From positions 1,288,001 through 1,352,000 of the forward strand of contig JARZZO010000011.1 of the NCBI GenBank assembly GCA_030544215.1: 64,000 bases of DNA, in the 5' to 3' direction. Positions 1 to 10,532 of this stretch are shown piece after piece (position 1 is the first letter of the stretch; each line of letters opens with the position of its first letter). The position numbers and the translations under genes are program-made. This stretch comes from Zantedeschia hybrid cultivar. Taxonomy: Eukaryota; Streptophyta; Magnoliopsida; Alismatales; Araceae. The notes below the pieces were generated by a model. The model saw only the letters and a list, made by a program, of their open reading frames with translations. It was not told the DNA's origin and made no database searches.

Positions 1-144
1 GTGTTCCTAAGAAAAGGAGGGTATTCGCCTCAATGCGTATGTCCTACGGCTTGGATGGCCTCTAATGCTTAATAATAATGGCTAGCTAGCACTCAAACCA
101 CAAAAATCTGAGAACTGAAAAATAACTAAGAAACTGTCTGAGTC

Positions 145-1807
145 GCGTCGATGGTAGTCGACGCTATTCAAAACAGAACCTTAATTTTTTTGCATAAACA
201 GATGCAGACAGCAGAGAAAATATGAAGATTGAAAGGCGTCTTGGTGTATTGACGCGGTTTGAAACGCGTCAGTGCTCCTAGACGCTTTTCGAGTCGCAGA
301 AACAGTTTTGCAGGAGGATTTTCTGGGTTGAATCCTCCTCAAACAGGATAAAAGCAGTAAATAATCAATTCATGCAGTTTTTTTTTTAGTTCCAGATTTT
401 AACAGGATGATTTACTAACTAAACAACTAGAAAATCAATCAACCACACGTCATTTTCATCACAAAAATAACTTTTTAAACTAATCAAGGGGAGGGCAAGA
501 TCTTGCCACTGGGGTGTGCATGTGGTGCACGAGGGAAATTAACTAAACTAAAACACTCACCAATTGGTGATGATGTGTCGAGAGACACAAATGGTGCACC
601 GTGGGTGCCCGATTGATGATAGCAAGAACAAAAAACTAAAAGATGGCGAGACCAAGTCCCACCGTGATCGCCAAAAAAGTTGTAGGTGCTTAGAATGACA
701 GTGTGATTAACATGAAAAATCTATGTTGTTTAGTGCAAAATAAACCTTTTAAAAACAGAAACTACGTGCAGTGATCGCCAGAATTTTAACTAAAAAGTTT
801 CAAAAGAAGTTTTGATCGCCTACTTGTTTAAACGCGGAAGATATTGAGTCCTTGATTCCCCTCCTTCAGCCGGCTGAAGAAAGAGAGCCATTTCTTTGTT
901 CTTTGTTCTTGCTGTTGAATTTGAAGTTGAGGTTGAGGATCGTCTAGAAGTTCTTGTGACTTTGTGCTTGATTTACTCCTTTTGATTCTCTTGTTGTTGA
1001 GTGCAGCAGAAATAAAAAGAAAAGAAGTGAAGAAAACAATGATGAGAACTTTAAGCAAGAATAGTATCTATTCTAATCATGGTGTTAAACATGCAATTAA
1101 ACAGCAAACTTACTTGTTTAATGGCTTTTGAAACCCCTTAATCAAATAGGTTTTGAAAAGAATCATGTTGTGGTGTGTTGCATGAAGTGAATGATGAAGA
1201 ATGTAGAACTAAATGAAATAAATGCATAAAATAAAGACTTATACCCAATGGTTGAATTCTTGAATGAATGAAGAATCTTGAAAGGACGCCGACTTCTGGA
1301 AATGGCAGGGCTTCGGCGTTCCGACGTTGTTGCTTCGATCTTCAACTCGCTATCGCTCAATAATAATCAACTCAAGATTACGCTTAACTTTTTACTCTTC
1401 AAGATGTAAGGTATTTATAGACTTCTTCTGCGTCCGCGATTAACATAGAAAAATCTAAGATTTATCCATCTTAACCAACAGATAAATACAGATTAATTCA
1501 TCTTTATCTGTAATTATCTAAAATGCGTCCACATTGGCTGACGCCTTCCAGATTAATTAAGATAAGGATAAACATCCGGAAAATTTATCTTTATCTGTAT
1601 TAGCTAAAACGCGTATATATGTATAGACGTCTTTTACACTAATTAAGATAAGGATAAACATCCGGAAGAGAAGTTAAAATAGCTTAGGAAACCTAAAACG
1701 CGTCAACTCTCACAGACGCCTTTTAGCTAATTAATCAACTGATTAAAATTCAAATTTAAACGTTAAAATAAGAATAAACTCTAAACGGCGTCCATACTAG
1801 TTGACGT
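145..1807. repeat. Seven dyad cassettes GCGTC-N10-GACGC
   Basis: Seven inverted-repeat cassettes share one geometry: GCGT(C/A), exactly ten bases, then GACG(C/T). They lie at 145-164, 236-255, 266-285, 1525-1544, 1611-1630, 1700-1719 and 1788-1807. The ten central bases differ in every copy. Several arms extend outward as AAAA(C/G) and (C/G)TTTT, giving a dyad of about 30 bp. Start-to-start spacing is 91, 30, then 86, 89 and 88 bp, so the right group is a diverged tandem array of about 88 bp. A segment containing GATAAGGATAAACATCCGGA recurs inside that array near 1561 and 1646. Four cassettes lie upstream and three downstream of a minus-strand TATA-like box. The function is unknown. Confidence 0.75.
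1412..1419 (-). promoter_or_regulatory. Putative TATA box of an unclassified element
   Basis: On the minus strand this reads TATAAATA. It is followed by transcript-like sequence without a long reading frame, and is preceded on its upstream side by the four-cassette dyad array at 1525-1807. This resembles the U3 region of a retroelement LTR, but I could not identify LTR ends, so the assignment is an inference. Confidence 0.3.
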
Positions 1808-2039
1808 CTTTTAAACTTCTTCATATTTTAACTGAAATTTGAGTTAAAATCAATTTAATTGATTAACTTAAACATGTATGTTAAACCCGACACTAAAAAA
1901 ATCAATAAAAATTAATCAATGATTAAATATCAGACCATTCTGAGGCATTATTATATGATATGAAATTTACTCGAAATGACGTCAAAATTAGCGTGTCTAC
2001 ATTATCTAGATGGATTATAGTACTCAGTTAATATCTAGA

Positions 2040-2712
2040 AAGACATCTCTTGCATTTGACCATGGCCAGGGATTTCTGTGTACACATCCATAGGACATTC
2101 TCTCTCCAGTCTTATACAAAGAGTGAGTGATCCCTTGTTGTTCACTCAATTACCTTCGCAAGCTTTCCACTGTATCTGAAAGACCGACTATCGTGGACTT
2201 AATGGTTAAAGTCCACAAGTCAGAGAATCAAGATACAATGGTCCACAAACAAGGTATCATTAGTGACTCAGGTCAAAGGACCAACTGTGCTACTGCAACG
2301 ATTGAATTCTCTGGTTGACTAATATGTATAATTACCATCCATAAATTCTTATTTGGGTCTGTTCAGTGAACTCATTCTCTAATGAGCACCCACATGTTTG
2401 TCTTAGTGTCACCACACGAGTGAATGTGAGATCATTCACCCTCATCACATGAGCAGACATAACTTGTGTCGATCTTATCGGATATTTAATGTCCATCTCA
2501 AATATCCTATAATCGAGAACTGTTTAAGACAATTGACTGAGGATATTGATCTCACTATCATGATCTCATCATGATTCAATATCCCATATATTTGTCTATG
2601 GACCTTCATTACGATAGTTAATTTGCAAGAACTATGAATGAAGAAATGATTGCCTTTAATAATTTGAACTAGAATGTACAATGACTGGCTTTGAGGCCAC
2701 CCAATTCTATCA
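2040..2712 (-). mobile_element. Diverged copia-type LTR remnant
   Basis: Read on the minus strand, it starts TGATAGAATTGGGTGGCC. It aligns along its length with the LTR copies at 4221-4806 and 6126-6706 (start TGTTAG...AGGTGGCC). Shared blocks include CAGTGAACTCATTCTC and the ATGAGCA stretch. It is clearly more diverged than those two copies are from each other, so it is a separate, older insertion of a related family. The low-coordinate end is not defined. Confidence 0.55.
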
Positions 2713-2895
2713 AAAAGCACATCTGGTATCTAATACCCAAGATGTTGAATCTCTTACTGACAAGTTGATATCTATCATATAGATATCTGAAGCTTCAGAC
2801 AGCTTCACCTTTCCATGAGCTTTGTCATGAAGGAACTCCTTGCAGTTCCTCTTCCTGTGACCATACTGCTTATAGTAGAAGCAGTCACTCTTCAC
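2710..2895 (-). pseudogene. Copia gag fragment with zinc knuckle
   Basis: The frame carries a degenerate CCHC knuckle (CFYYKQYGHRKRNC, where the second cysteine is replaced) followed by KEFLHDK. After a spacer comes SWVLDTRCAF, which matches the start of the copia protease (usually WVLDTGC). The frame stops exactly where the adjoining LTR begins (TGA at 2710-2712). The rest of pol is therefore missing, either by internal deletion or because the LTR belongs to another insertion. Upstream (to about 3045) the frame is broken by several stops. It is non-functional. Confidence 0.6.
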
Positions 2896-3099
2896 TACTC
2901 TTTTGCCTTTGTCTTTCGATCTTTTATCGTTAGCTATTATCTCTACTCATCCAATGCCGATTCAGCAGGAGGATCAGCTCCAGGGACAAATTCAATGTAT
3001 TCAGATCTGAAGACATTCTTCAGGTTTCTGAACCAATCCGAGTAGATCAGGTAAGTCAATAGGACATCAAGTATGCCACGGAGTGGGTTATTCGACGAC

Positions 3100-4220
3100 A
3101 TAATTCCCTACAGGAGATAAGTAAAATCTATTTAGTAGATGTTCAATTATTAATTAACTTAGTTGGATTAATCTAAGAGTTAGATTAGTCTTTAAATAGT
3201 CTAATTGTTAGATTATTAATGGGGTTTAATCTAAGTGTTAGATTATTAGAATTGTCCTAATTTGCATGGAATAATATGGAATTATTAATTTGGAGTGTGT
3301 GCGCATGTGATGTATGTTTAATACTTTTAAATTTTGATTTAATTGCATGTTAAACTAATTAAAAGTGTTTTCGAAATTTAAATACCAATTTTGATTGGAT
3401 CCCAGCTTTCTGAAAGCCAAAACTTATTTATTTTGAAAACTCTTTTATTTTAGCCATGTGATGCGCTGAATCTTGTGTAGATGTTTAAAACACACCGTGG
3501 TAATGGATATGCACTTAATTATTCATGTGATGAATGGATTGTGTGGATCGTGGATGTATGATTGTTTATTAATTGTTAATAAATAGAGGTCTACGCACCT
3601 CTTTCTCTCATATTCCTATGTATTTCTACCTCCCTCTCTCTCTTGTACTCGCCATAAGGCCTTCTTCAATTTACTTGTAAATTCTAGAATTTAAATGTAA
3701 TATGATCGAGGCAACCGTGGAAGGAGCGAGAACGATCCACAACTGTTATCAGAAAGGCGAAAAGATGGAGATCTCTTGCCTATGTGTTTGCAGGATATCT
3801 AATATAATTGTTGTGTTAGATTGTGTGTGCGTTTGACTGTTGGCTCCAGTCAAACCCACTGTGCTATCCATGACCACACTAATGAACATGTATGAGATGC
3901 ATTGTTTTCTTTTGATTATGAATCAAAGCAGGTATAATATTTAGTAAATATATACGATATATTTATATACTATCACCTAGGAGAGACCAAGATAAAAGTT
4001 ATCTAAATACCCTCAGATAAACTCTAAGCCGTAACGTGAGTTTCAAGTCCCATGAGTTGGGTGCTCTCTGATTGTATTACAGTTTGTTGTGCTATCCACA
4101 AGGCTGTAGTGCAAGTCATTGAGATTCTGATCCCCACTAGGAGACTGTCGGCGTCTCCCATTCTGTATAACTAGGGGTTATACAGTCCGTTGAAAATTAG
4201 TGGGAGTTAAACTTGAACAA
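3100..4220. other. Retroelement leader or LTR-like DNA without a gene
   Basis: No reading frame is supported. There is an AT-rich block with repeats of a TTAGATTA-type motif (about 3150-3260). A plus-strand TATA-like stretch (AATAAATAG near 3580) is followed by pyrimidine-rich sequence, and then by TTATCAGAAAGGCG near 3748, which resembles the leader of a plant LTR element. I infer another degraded LTR element in plus orientation; its ends are not recognisable. Confidence 0.3.
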
Positions 4221-4806
4221 TTCCTTATTGACACACAATTCCCTTCGACGGTATTCCGCTGTACCCAATCCTTGGCGTATTAGAATCCCGTGGCTAGAGA
4301 TTCGTAAACCAAGGTCAAAGCACAGAAGTCCACCGACAAGGTGTCCTTGGTGTCTCTGGTCCGAGGACCATCCACGCAACTACGATAATATAATCAAGCT
4401 GGTTGACAGTGAGGTACAATACCATCCAGCGATTCAGTCGGATCAGTTCAGTGAACTCATTCTCCAATGAGCACCTACAGATTCGCCTTAGTGTCTCCAC
4501 ACAAGTGACTTATGAGATCAGTCACCCTCATCATATGAGCAGGAGTAATCTGTACTAGTCTAATCGGATATCCGATGTCCTTCTCGGATATCCTCCGACT
4601 AGGAACGATTAAGAATATGTATGTTTAAGTGATCAGTCTCATTAGTATGATCTCATCATAATCTGATCTCTATAGCACATATTCACGGACTTCATTATGA
4701 AACGATAATTAATGCGATTTACACATAATGAATATTATGCCATTATATTAATAAATGAACGAGATTTACATAGTCAGATTGGCTTGTAGGCCACCTAAAA
4801 CTAACA
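4221..4806 (-). mobile_element. Copia 3' LTR, truncated
   Basis: On the minus strand this begins TGTTAG at 4806, directly after the purine tract CCAAATGGGAGAT (4807-4819) that follows the RNase H fragment. This is the expected order at a copia 3' LTR. It is a near-duplicate of 6126-6706, with roughly a dozen substitutions in about 585 bp by eye. Left of 4221 the two copies lose similarity, so this copy is truncated or interrupted there. Confidence 0.75.
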
Positions 4807-4826
4807 ATCTCCCATTTGGACTAAAG

Positions 4827-5117
4827 TCAATCACCTTTATACAATAAGCCTATAGACTCTAGGTGACGCTTAAACACAATTTGAGCCAACGGCTTTGTCA
4901 GTGGATCTGTTACATTGTCGACAGATGGAACTCTTTCCACTACTGCATCTCCTCTGGACATGATCTCTTTGATAAGGTGAAAGCGCCTCAGAATATGCTT
5001 CGATTTCTGATGAGACCGCGGCTCTTTCGCTTGAGCAATTGCTCCATTGTTGTCGCACAACAGTGGAATAGGCTCAGAGATGCTGGGAACTACGCCGAGG
5101 TCGGTGATGAATTTCTG
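4827..5117 (-). pseudogene. Copia RNase H C-terminal fragment
   Basis: The minus-strand frame reads KFITDLGVVPSISEPIPLL, then CDNNGAIAQAKEP, HIL(R)RFHLIKEI, VPSVDNVTDPLTKPL and a stop. This is the well-known end of the plant copia polyprotein (RNase H followed by the ADPLTK motif). Only the last part of RNase H survives; integrase, reverse transcriptase and gag are absent between here and the LTR at 5217-6706. It lies directly upstream of its purine tract and 3' LTR. Confidence 0.85.
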
Positions 5118-5216
5118 TGCTTTGACCTTGGTTTACGAATCTCTAGCCATGGGATTCTAATACGCCAAGGATTGGGTGTTAGTTTAGGTGACCTACAAGC
5201 CAATCTGACTATGTGA
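5117..5216 (+). repeat. Rearranged LTR fragment
   Basis: Positions 5117-5182 are the reverse complement of about 4263-4327. Positions 5183-5216 are the reverse complement of the LTR start (about 4770-4806), so two LTR pieces are joined in a new order and inverted relative to the flanking LTR copies. This implies a deletion or inversion after insertion. Confidence 0.65.
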
Positions 5217-6706
5217 TCCGTTTTCCCGTTTCGAAAAACTAAAATCGATTATCGGATAATCGAAGTTCTCACCATGTGCGGATTCGAATCCGCAATCGTT
5301 CGGTTCTGTCGATGCGACACCGCAAGCCGCGCAAGTGCCCGGCCTCTAGTGAAGTCCACGCGATCCTCCTCGCGACGGATATCCTCACATTCCTCGTTCT
5401 TCGCAGCCCACGAAACCTCCGCCGGTCGCCGCAACACGCGAACGATTTCCCGTCGAACGGGATTCGGTGAAGCGGCGGAGCAGATCTGGATATGTCTGGA
5501 CGCCAGAGAGAGAGAGAAACAGAGGAGGGGCGGCTAGGGTTAGCAGCAGCTTGACATGCTCAGCCTGTTCGCTATGTTTTATACTAACCGCACGATTTTT
5601 CATAAAAACCCCCGGTTTGTATAAAACCCATTTATTTATCCATCGCCTTGAGAATCATTTGCGTGTGACCCTCTAGGCCCAAGTACCAGTCCAGTTAATG
5701 GTCCAACAAGCCCAGTGACTCCTCACTGGCTTTATTAATCAATTAATAACCCTTTATTAATTAATTAATCAATCGAATTGATGTCGCATATCGAATTCGA
5801 CCGGGCCTCTTATCACGTTGGGTGCCAAGCAACACTGCGTGAACCCGGAAGGTATTGGGGTTAAGCAACCCACTCTTGGAACCTTCCGCCGACAGTTACC
5901 ACGTGGATATAATCCTTCATTCGTACAATGCTCTCGAGTCAACTCAGGACATGGCGAGCTGTCAAACCCTAACCGGTCGACTCACTTGGATTGGATGCCG
6001 CTGATGAATATCGGAAAACTCATTTCCCGATATTATCGTCCGCCCTGGCCAGGGACTTCCGTGCATCCTTCCTAGAGCACCTTCCTAGAGCATTCTCTCT
6101 TTAAGTACCGAGAGCGAATGATTCTTTATTGACACACAATTCCCTTCAACGGTATTCCGCTGTACCCAATCCTTTGCGTATTAGAATCCCGTGGCTAGAG
6201 ATTCGTAAACCAAGGTCAAAGCACAGAAGTCCACCGACAAGGTGTCCTTGGTGTCTCTGGTCCGATGACCATCCACGCAACTGCGACAATAGAATCAAGC
6301 TGGTTGACAATGAGGTACAATACCATCCAGCGATTCAGTCGGATCAGTTCAGTGAACTCATTCTCCAATGAGCACCTACAGATTCGCCTTAGTGTCTCCA
6401 CACAAGTGACTTATGAGATCAGTCACCCTAATCATATGAGCAGGAGTAATCTGTACTAGTCTAATCGGATATCCGATGTCCTTCTCGGATATCCTCCGAC
6501 TAGGAACGATTAAGAATATGTGTGTTTAAGTGATCAGTCTCATTAGTATGATCTCATCATAATCTGATCTCTATAGCACATATTCACGGACTTCATTATG
6601 AAACGATAATTAATGCGATTTACACATAATGAATATTATGCCATTATATTAATAAATGAACGAGATTTACATAGTCAGATTGGCTTTTAGGCCACCTAAA
6701 CTAACA
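5217..6706 (-). mobile_element. Copia LTR (5' side) with longer U3/R/U5
   Basis: On the minus strand the copy starts TGTTAG at 6706 and continues at least through 6126 with high similarity to 4221-4806. It probably continues to near 5230, because 5760-6120 lines up with the older LTR at 2040-2150 (shared CCTGGCCAGGGACTTCCGTG block). At 6706 it abuts gypsy reverse transcriptase sequence, so it inserted into the gypsy element. The 5250-5550 part is GC-rich and contains short GA repeats. The exact inner end is uncertain. Confidence 0.6.
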
Positions 6707-7782
6707 ATGCTAACACAGGAGATGTGGTCATTGCTGTCTTGAGAGCATCAAAAGCCACTTGAGCTTCCTGAGACCAATCGAAATTATCCTTTTTTAATAA
6801 TTTGGTTAGAGGTGCTGCAATCATCCCATATCCCTTAACAAATTTCCTATAGTAGCCAGTGAGCCCCAAGAATCCCCTCAACCTTTTAGTAGAGGAAGGG
6901 ATTGGCCAATCTAGGATACTTTTGATCTTAGATGGTTCCATGGAAACCCCATCCACAAAAATAATATGTCCCAAATATTCTATCTTGTTGACACCAAATG
7001 CACATTTAGACTGTTTCACAAAGAACTGATGTTGTCTCAATATGGATAGGACAATGTGGAGATGGTGTAAATGGTCTGACCAAGTCCTACTGTAAACCAG
7101 TATGTCATCAAAAAAAACCAACACAAATTTCCTCAAAAGTGGCCTGAATGTGTGGTTCATAACATTTTGGAATGTTGAAGGAGCATTTGTAAGGCCAAAT
7201 GGAATGACTGAAAATTCATAATGCCCTTCATGAGTTCGAAAGGCAGTTTTTTGAATGTCTTCCTCAGCTATTCTAATTTGATGGTATCCTGAACGCAGGT
7301 CCAACTTTGAAAAAAATTTGGAACCATGTAATTCATCTAATAAATCATCAACCAAATGAATAGGGAATGTATTCTTAATGGTTTGCTGATTTAAAGCTCT
7401 ATAATTCACACAGAGTCTCCAAGATTCATCTTTTTTTTCTGACTAATAACATAGGGGCTAAGAAGGGATTGTTGCTAATTCTGCATAAGCCAAAGCTAAG
7501 GAGATCCTTGACTTGTTCTTCTATTATGGTTTTATGATGAGGTGGATGTCTATATGGTGGAACTACCACTGTTTTTAACTCATCCTGCAGCTTAATTCTG
7601 TGATCAAATTGTCTGATAGGAGGCAATTCAGTGGGTGCAGCAAATATGTTAGAAAAAGACTGTAATATATGAATCAAATCCTCAGGTAGATCATGTATAG
7701 CTTCCATAGTGGTAACAACAGTAGTATGTTGTTGAACCTGAATAGCATAGATAGTTTTGGCTCCTAGAAGTTCTTTACTCAT
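6707..7782 (-). pseudogene. Gypsy reverse transcriptase and upstream pol
   Basis: Two minus-strand frames (7782-7426, then 7409-6707) together give the end of the protease/linker region and most of reverse transcriptase. Recognisable motifs are YRALNQQTIKN, FSKLDLRSGYHQIR, FGLTNAPSTFQNVMN and the catalytic FFDDILVYS. These are followed by KCAFGVNKIEYLGHI, LRGFLGLTGYYRKFV and DWSQEAQVAFDALK. A frame break near 7410-7430 separates the frames in front of NYRALN. The sequence ends at TSPVLAL where the copia LTR begins. RNase H and integrase are missing, so it is inactive. Confidence 0.9.
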
Positions 7783-7783
7783 G

Positions 7784-7871
7784 TGGTATTACTCATTGTC
7801 TTCCATCACTAAAGGATGAGCAGTAGTACACTTGCTCATCCTTTAGTGATGAAAGATAATGAGTAATACCA
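7784..7871. repeat. 39-bp snap-back inverted repeat in gypsy
   Basis: The left arm 7784-7822 and right arm 7833-7871 are reverse complements with only two mismatches, around a 10-base loop. A hairpin with 39-bp arms would form in either strand. It lies between the gag/protease region and the reverse transcriptase region of the gypsy element, where intact relatives have simple coding sequence. It is most likely a local inverted duplication. Confidence 0.85.
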
Positions 7872-8220
7872 TTCAAGGTGAATTTCATTGTCATCTTTTC
7901 AATGTTTAATATAATGTCCCCCAATGTGCGTAGCCAAGTGGCTCATAAGACCAAATCAAAACCTCCCAGAGGTAGGACCAGCAGGTCTAATGTGAAAGCC
8001 AATGACTGAATGCTGAGTTGGGCATTATAACAAGCACCTTGACACTGTAACTGAATTCCAGAAGCCACTTTGACAGGTACTTAGACATTATTATTAACCC
8101 TCAGTCCCAGCTTTTGTACCATTGTAGGGTCTACAAAACTATGTGTACTACCACTGTCTATCAAAATTAATACCTTCAAGTTGTGAAGAAGACCCATTAC
8201 TCGTAATGTTCCTTGTGATT

Positions 8221-9140
8221 CTAAATCAGTAATAGCATGAGAAGATATGTTGGCCGGAGGAAATGCAATTCAGAATAGTCAATAGCTAGGTCCTGTTTTG
8301 GTGTACTAGGGTCTTCATTTGCCTCATTTTGGAGGACTTGAAGCAAAAATAATTTGTGTGCTTTACAAACATGTCCCTTATAGCATTTATCATCACAATT
8401 ATAGCAAATATTTTTTTCTTTTCTTTCCTGCAACTGTTGAGGTGTCATCCTTCGTACAAAGGGAGTAGAATTAGGTGCAGGAGCATTGATAGGTGTATGT
8501 AGCAATGGAGGTTGATAATTGGATGATGGATGCATTGAAGTAGAAGGGAAATGATGTGAAGAGTGGATGGACTTTCTCTTTGATAGGTATTTAACTTCTT
8601 CGATGCGAGCAATTTCCATTGCTTGCAATAATGAAGTTGGTTTGAAAGATCTAAGCTTACAAGATAAGTCATCTTTTAATCCGCTCAAGAAAGTTCCCAA
8701 TAAATGTTCTTCGGAGACCCCTTCAATTTTGTTTGATAGCCTCTCAAATTCTCGTTGGTAATCCATTACTGAGGTGTGTTGTTCCAGCTTACTCAAGGAG
8801 CCATGGGCATCCAAGGAAGAAATGGGACCAAATTTAACTTCTAAAGCTTCCGCTAGTTCATTCTAGGATAAGGAAGATTTGGTGCTGGTAAAATGCCAGA
8901 ACCACTGTAGAGTTTCACCATCTAAATAATAGGATGCAGTAGATACTTTTTGAATTTTTGGAATTCTATGAAAACTGAAATATTGGTTTGCCTTGTAACG
9001 CCATATGGCGGGATCTACTGATCCATCATAACATGGGAAATCAAACTTCTTTGGATGAAATGTGTTGACATGAAGATTAGAATCTTCGGAGAACTTCTCG
9101 ATTCTTGGCGATGGAGCAAGGATTCAATGGAGGAAACACG
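8221..9140 (-). pseudogene. Gypsy gag with zinc knuckle, broken
   Basis: The frame 8814-8221 reads LDAHGSLSKLEQHTSVMDYQ, EFERLSN and FLSGLKDDL (retrotransposon gag capsid), then TPQQLQERKEKNICYNCD...GHVC, a degenerate CCHC zinc knuckle. Upstream (8815-9140) the gag homology continues in minus frame as ELAEALEVKFGPIS but is interrupted by a stop near 8862. The protease region 7872-8220 has short interrupted frames. The element is defective. Confidence 0.8.
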
Positions 9141-9256
9141 ATCTAATATACTGGAGAACTGTTGTTGCATTTATGATACCAGGGCCTGAAAAGCTCCCAA
9201 ATCCTCCTGCGCCGTTGTTACGGATCTGCTGCTCGAGGGGGGCTCAGACACCAAAT

Positions 9257-9690
9257 TGTTGCACTCCCTACGCTGCTCACATTCTCGACCAGGCAGAAGA
9301 GCTTCGCCTCCTTTCCTCGAGCTCTGGTGATCGCCGTTGGGATAGATGAAGAACTCAGAAGGCTAGAAGAAGAACCAGCGGAAGAGGAAGGGAAGAACAG
9401 AGAAGGGAGAGACAGAACAAGTAATTTCAGAAGGGGAAGAACAGAGCATTCTAATCAGCTTACCCCTTTTCCCAAAATCTCATCTTATTAATAAAAGCTT
9501 CCTACAACAGAATTGGACGTGATTGGTGCCTATTACCGGCCTTCTAACACCCCATACAACTGCCAACTAATTGGCCAAAATAGAAAACAAGAACACTTTG
9601 AAGCTCCGGCCATGCCGTTGAGCTGGTTTGAATGGCCGTTATGGCCATTACAACAATGAAGCTACATTATTTTTACAAAAATCCTTAACA
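9257..9690 (-). mobile_element. Gypsy 5' LTR with adjoining primer site
   Basis: On the minus strand the LTR starts TGTTAAGG at 9690 and ends GCAACA at 9257, giving canonical TG...CA ends and 434 bp. It is followed at once (9256 downward) by a TTTGGTGTCTGAGCC stretch, close to the TTTGGTATCAGAGC that follows many plant LTRs and pairs with initiator Met-tRNA. Gag follows downstream in the expected order. No matching 3' LTR is visible because the element is cut at 6706. Confidence 0.7.
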
Positions 9691-9936
9691 GATATGCAGA
9701 AAATGTTGTTTAGATTGATTAGGCGATCATGTTGGTTAATATCAAGCTATATGATTAGCTTTCAAATGCAAATAGCATATATCTTATTGGTGCAATATGA
9801 TTAGCTTTCAAATACAAATAACATATATTTTATCGGAGTAATACTTGCATAATGCAAAAGTACTGTAATGCGTGAGCAACAGCATTGGATTGACACCTCT
9901 GCATGATCCGAACTGTCAGATCATAGGAAAGAGTGG

Positions 9937-10126
9937 TTTTTTAATTAACTTTTAGATCATTTGATCAAACTTTGGACAGTACGAATGTCAAGTTTTTCCG
10001 TGGAACTATTCGCTCTTTGAGCGGAAATTTCGCCCACCTGGGCAGTTTATTCATTGTCTTTGGCAGATTCGATCTCAGCTCCTTAAGCTGAATATTTTGG
10101 CCTGTAACCACTGAGCCACACTGTCC
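9937..10126 (-). mobile_element. tRNA-derived SINE
   Basis: On the minus strand the element starts GGACAGTGTGGCTCAGTGG. TGGCTCAGTGG (10108-10118) fits the pol III A box and AGATCGAATCT (10065-10075) fits the B box, about 33 bases apart as in tRNA-derived SINEs. The tRNA-like head is followed by an unrelated body and an A-rich tail near 9937-9945. I could not find clear target duplications, so the 3' end is approximate. Confidence 0.65.
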
Positions 10127-10423
10127 AAAAAAAAAGTTGGATGTAGGCGTCAGTTTTAGGCTTGTAGCTGTTATCTGCAGTCTGATAGTTCTCTAATTTT
10201 CTAAACAAAGGAACTAATGATACCACCGGATCTAATTCTGATTGCACTTTGAACTTCAGATACACAGGTTGACATGACCATCATAATAATAAAATTGAGA
10301 ATGCGACCGAGTCGATTAGGGCTTTGCACTTTTCTAACTAAAGATGCAGTTATAGATTGTGTTATCCAAATGATTTCTTGAACCTATTGTTAAGAAATTA
10401 AGCATTATCCTGGCCTGAATTGG

Positions 10424-10442
10424 GGGGGGAGGGGGGGGGGGG
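10424..10442 (+). repeat. Poly-G tract
   Basis: A near-pure run of G interrupted by one A. It is prone to slippage and sequencing error; boundaries are approximate. Confidence 0.8.
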
Positions 10443-10532
10443 TTCACTATTGTTATCTATTTTACAGATACGGATTAGTCCACTAACCGGAGGTGCACAT
10501 GCGTGTGAAGTTGTGATCTCTTACAAATCACA

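Larger units (their letters stand above)
1..2030. other. Unclassified repeat-rich DNA
   Basis: No convincing gene is present. The open frames are short and two of the longest on the minus strand lack a clear ATG context. The sequence is AT-rich except for recurring GCGTC/GACGC motifs. It is probably part of a transposable element that extends past the left edge of the window. Confidence 0.4.

Noticed and set aside
828..1058. Minus-strand frame with a signal-peptide-like start
   Set aside because: The frame begins at TTG, not ATG, lies in repeat DNA, and the basic/glutamine-rich rest matches no family. Hydrophobic starts arise easily in AT-rich sequence.
145..1807. Interpretation of the spaced dyads as a CRISPR array
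   Set aside because: Units are inverted half-sites with 10-base centres, spaced irregularly in a plant repeat; there is no repeat-spacer structure and no cas gene.
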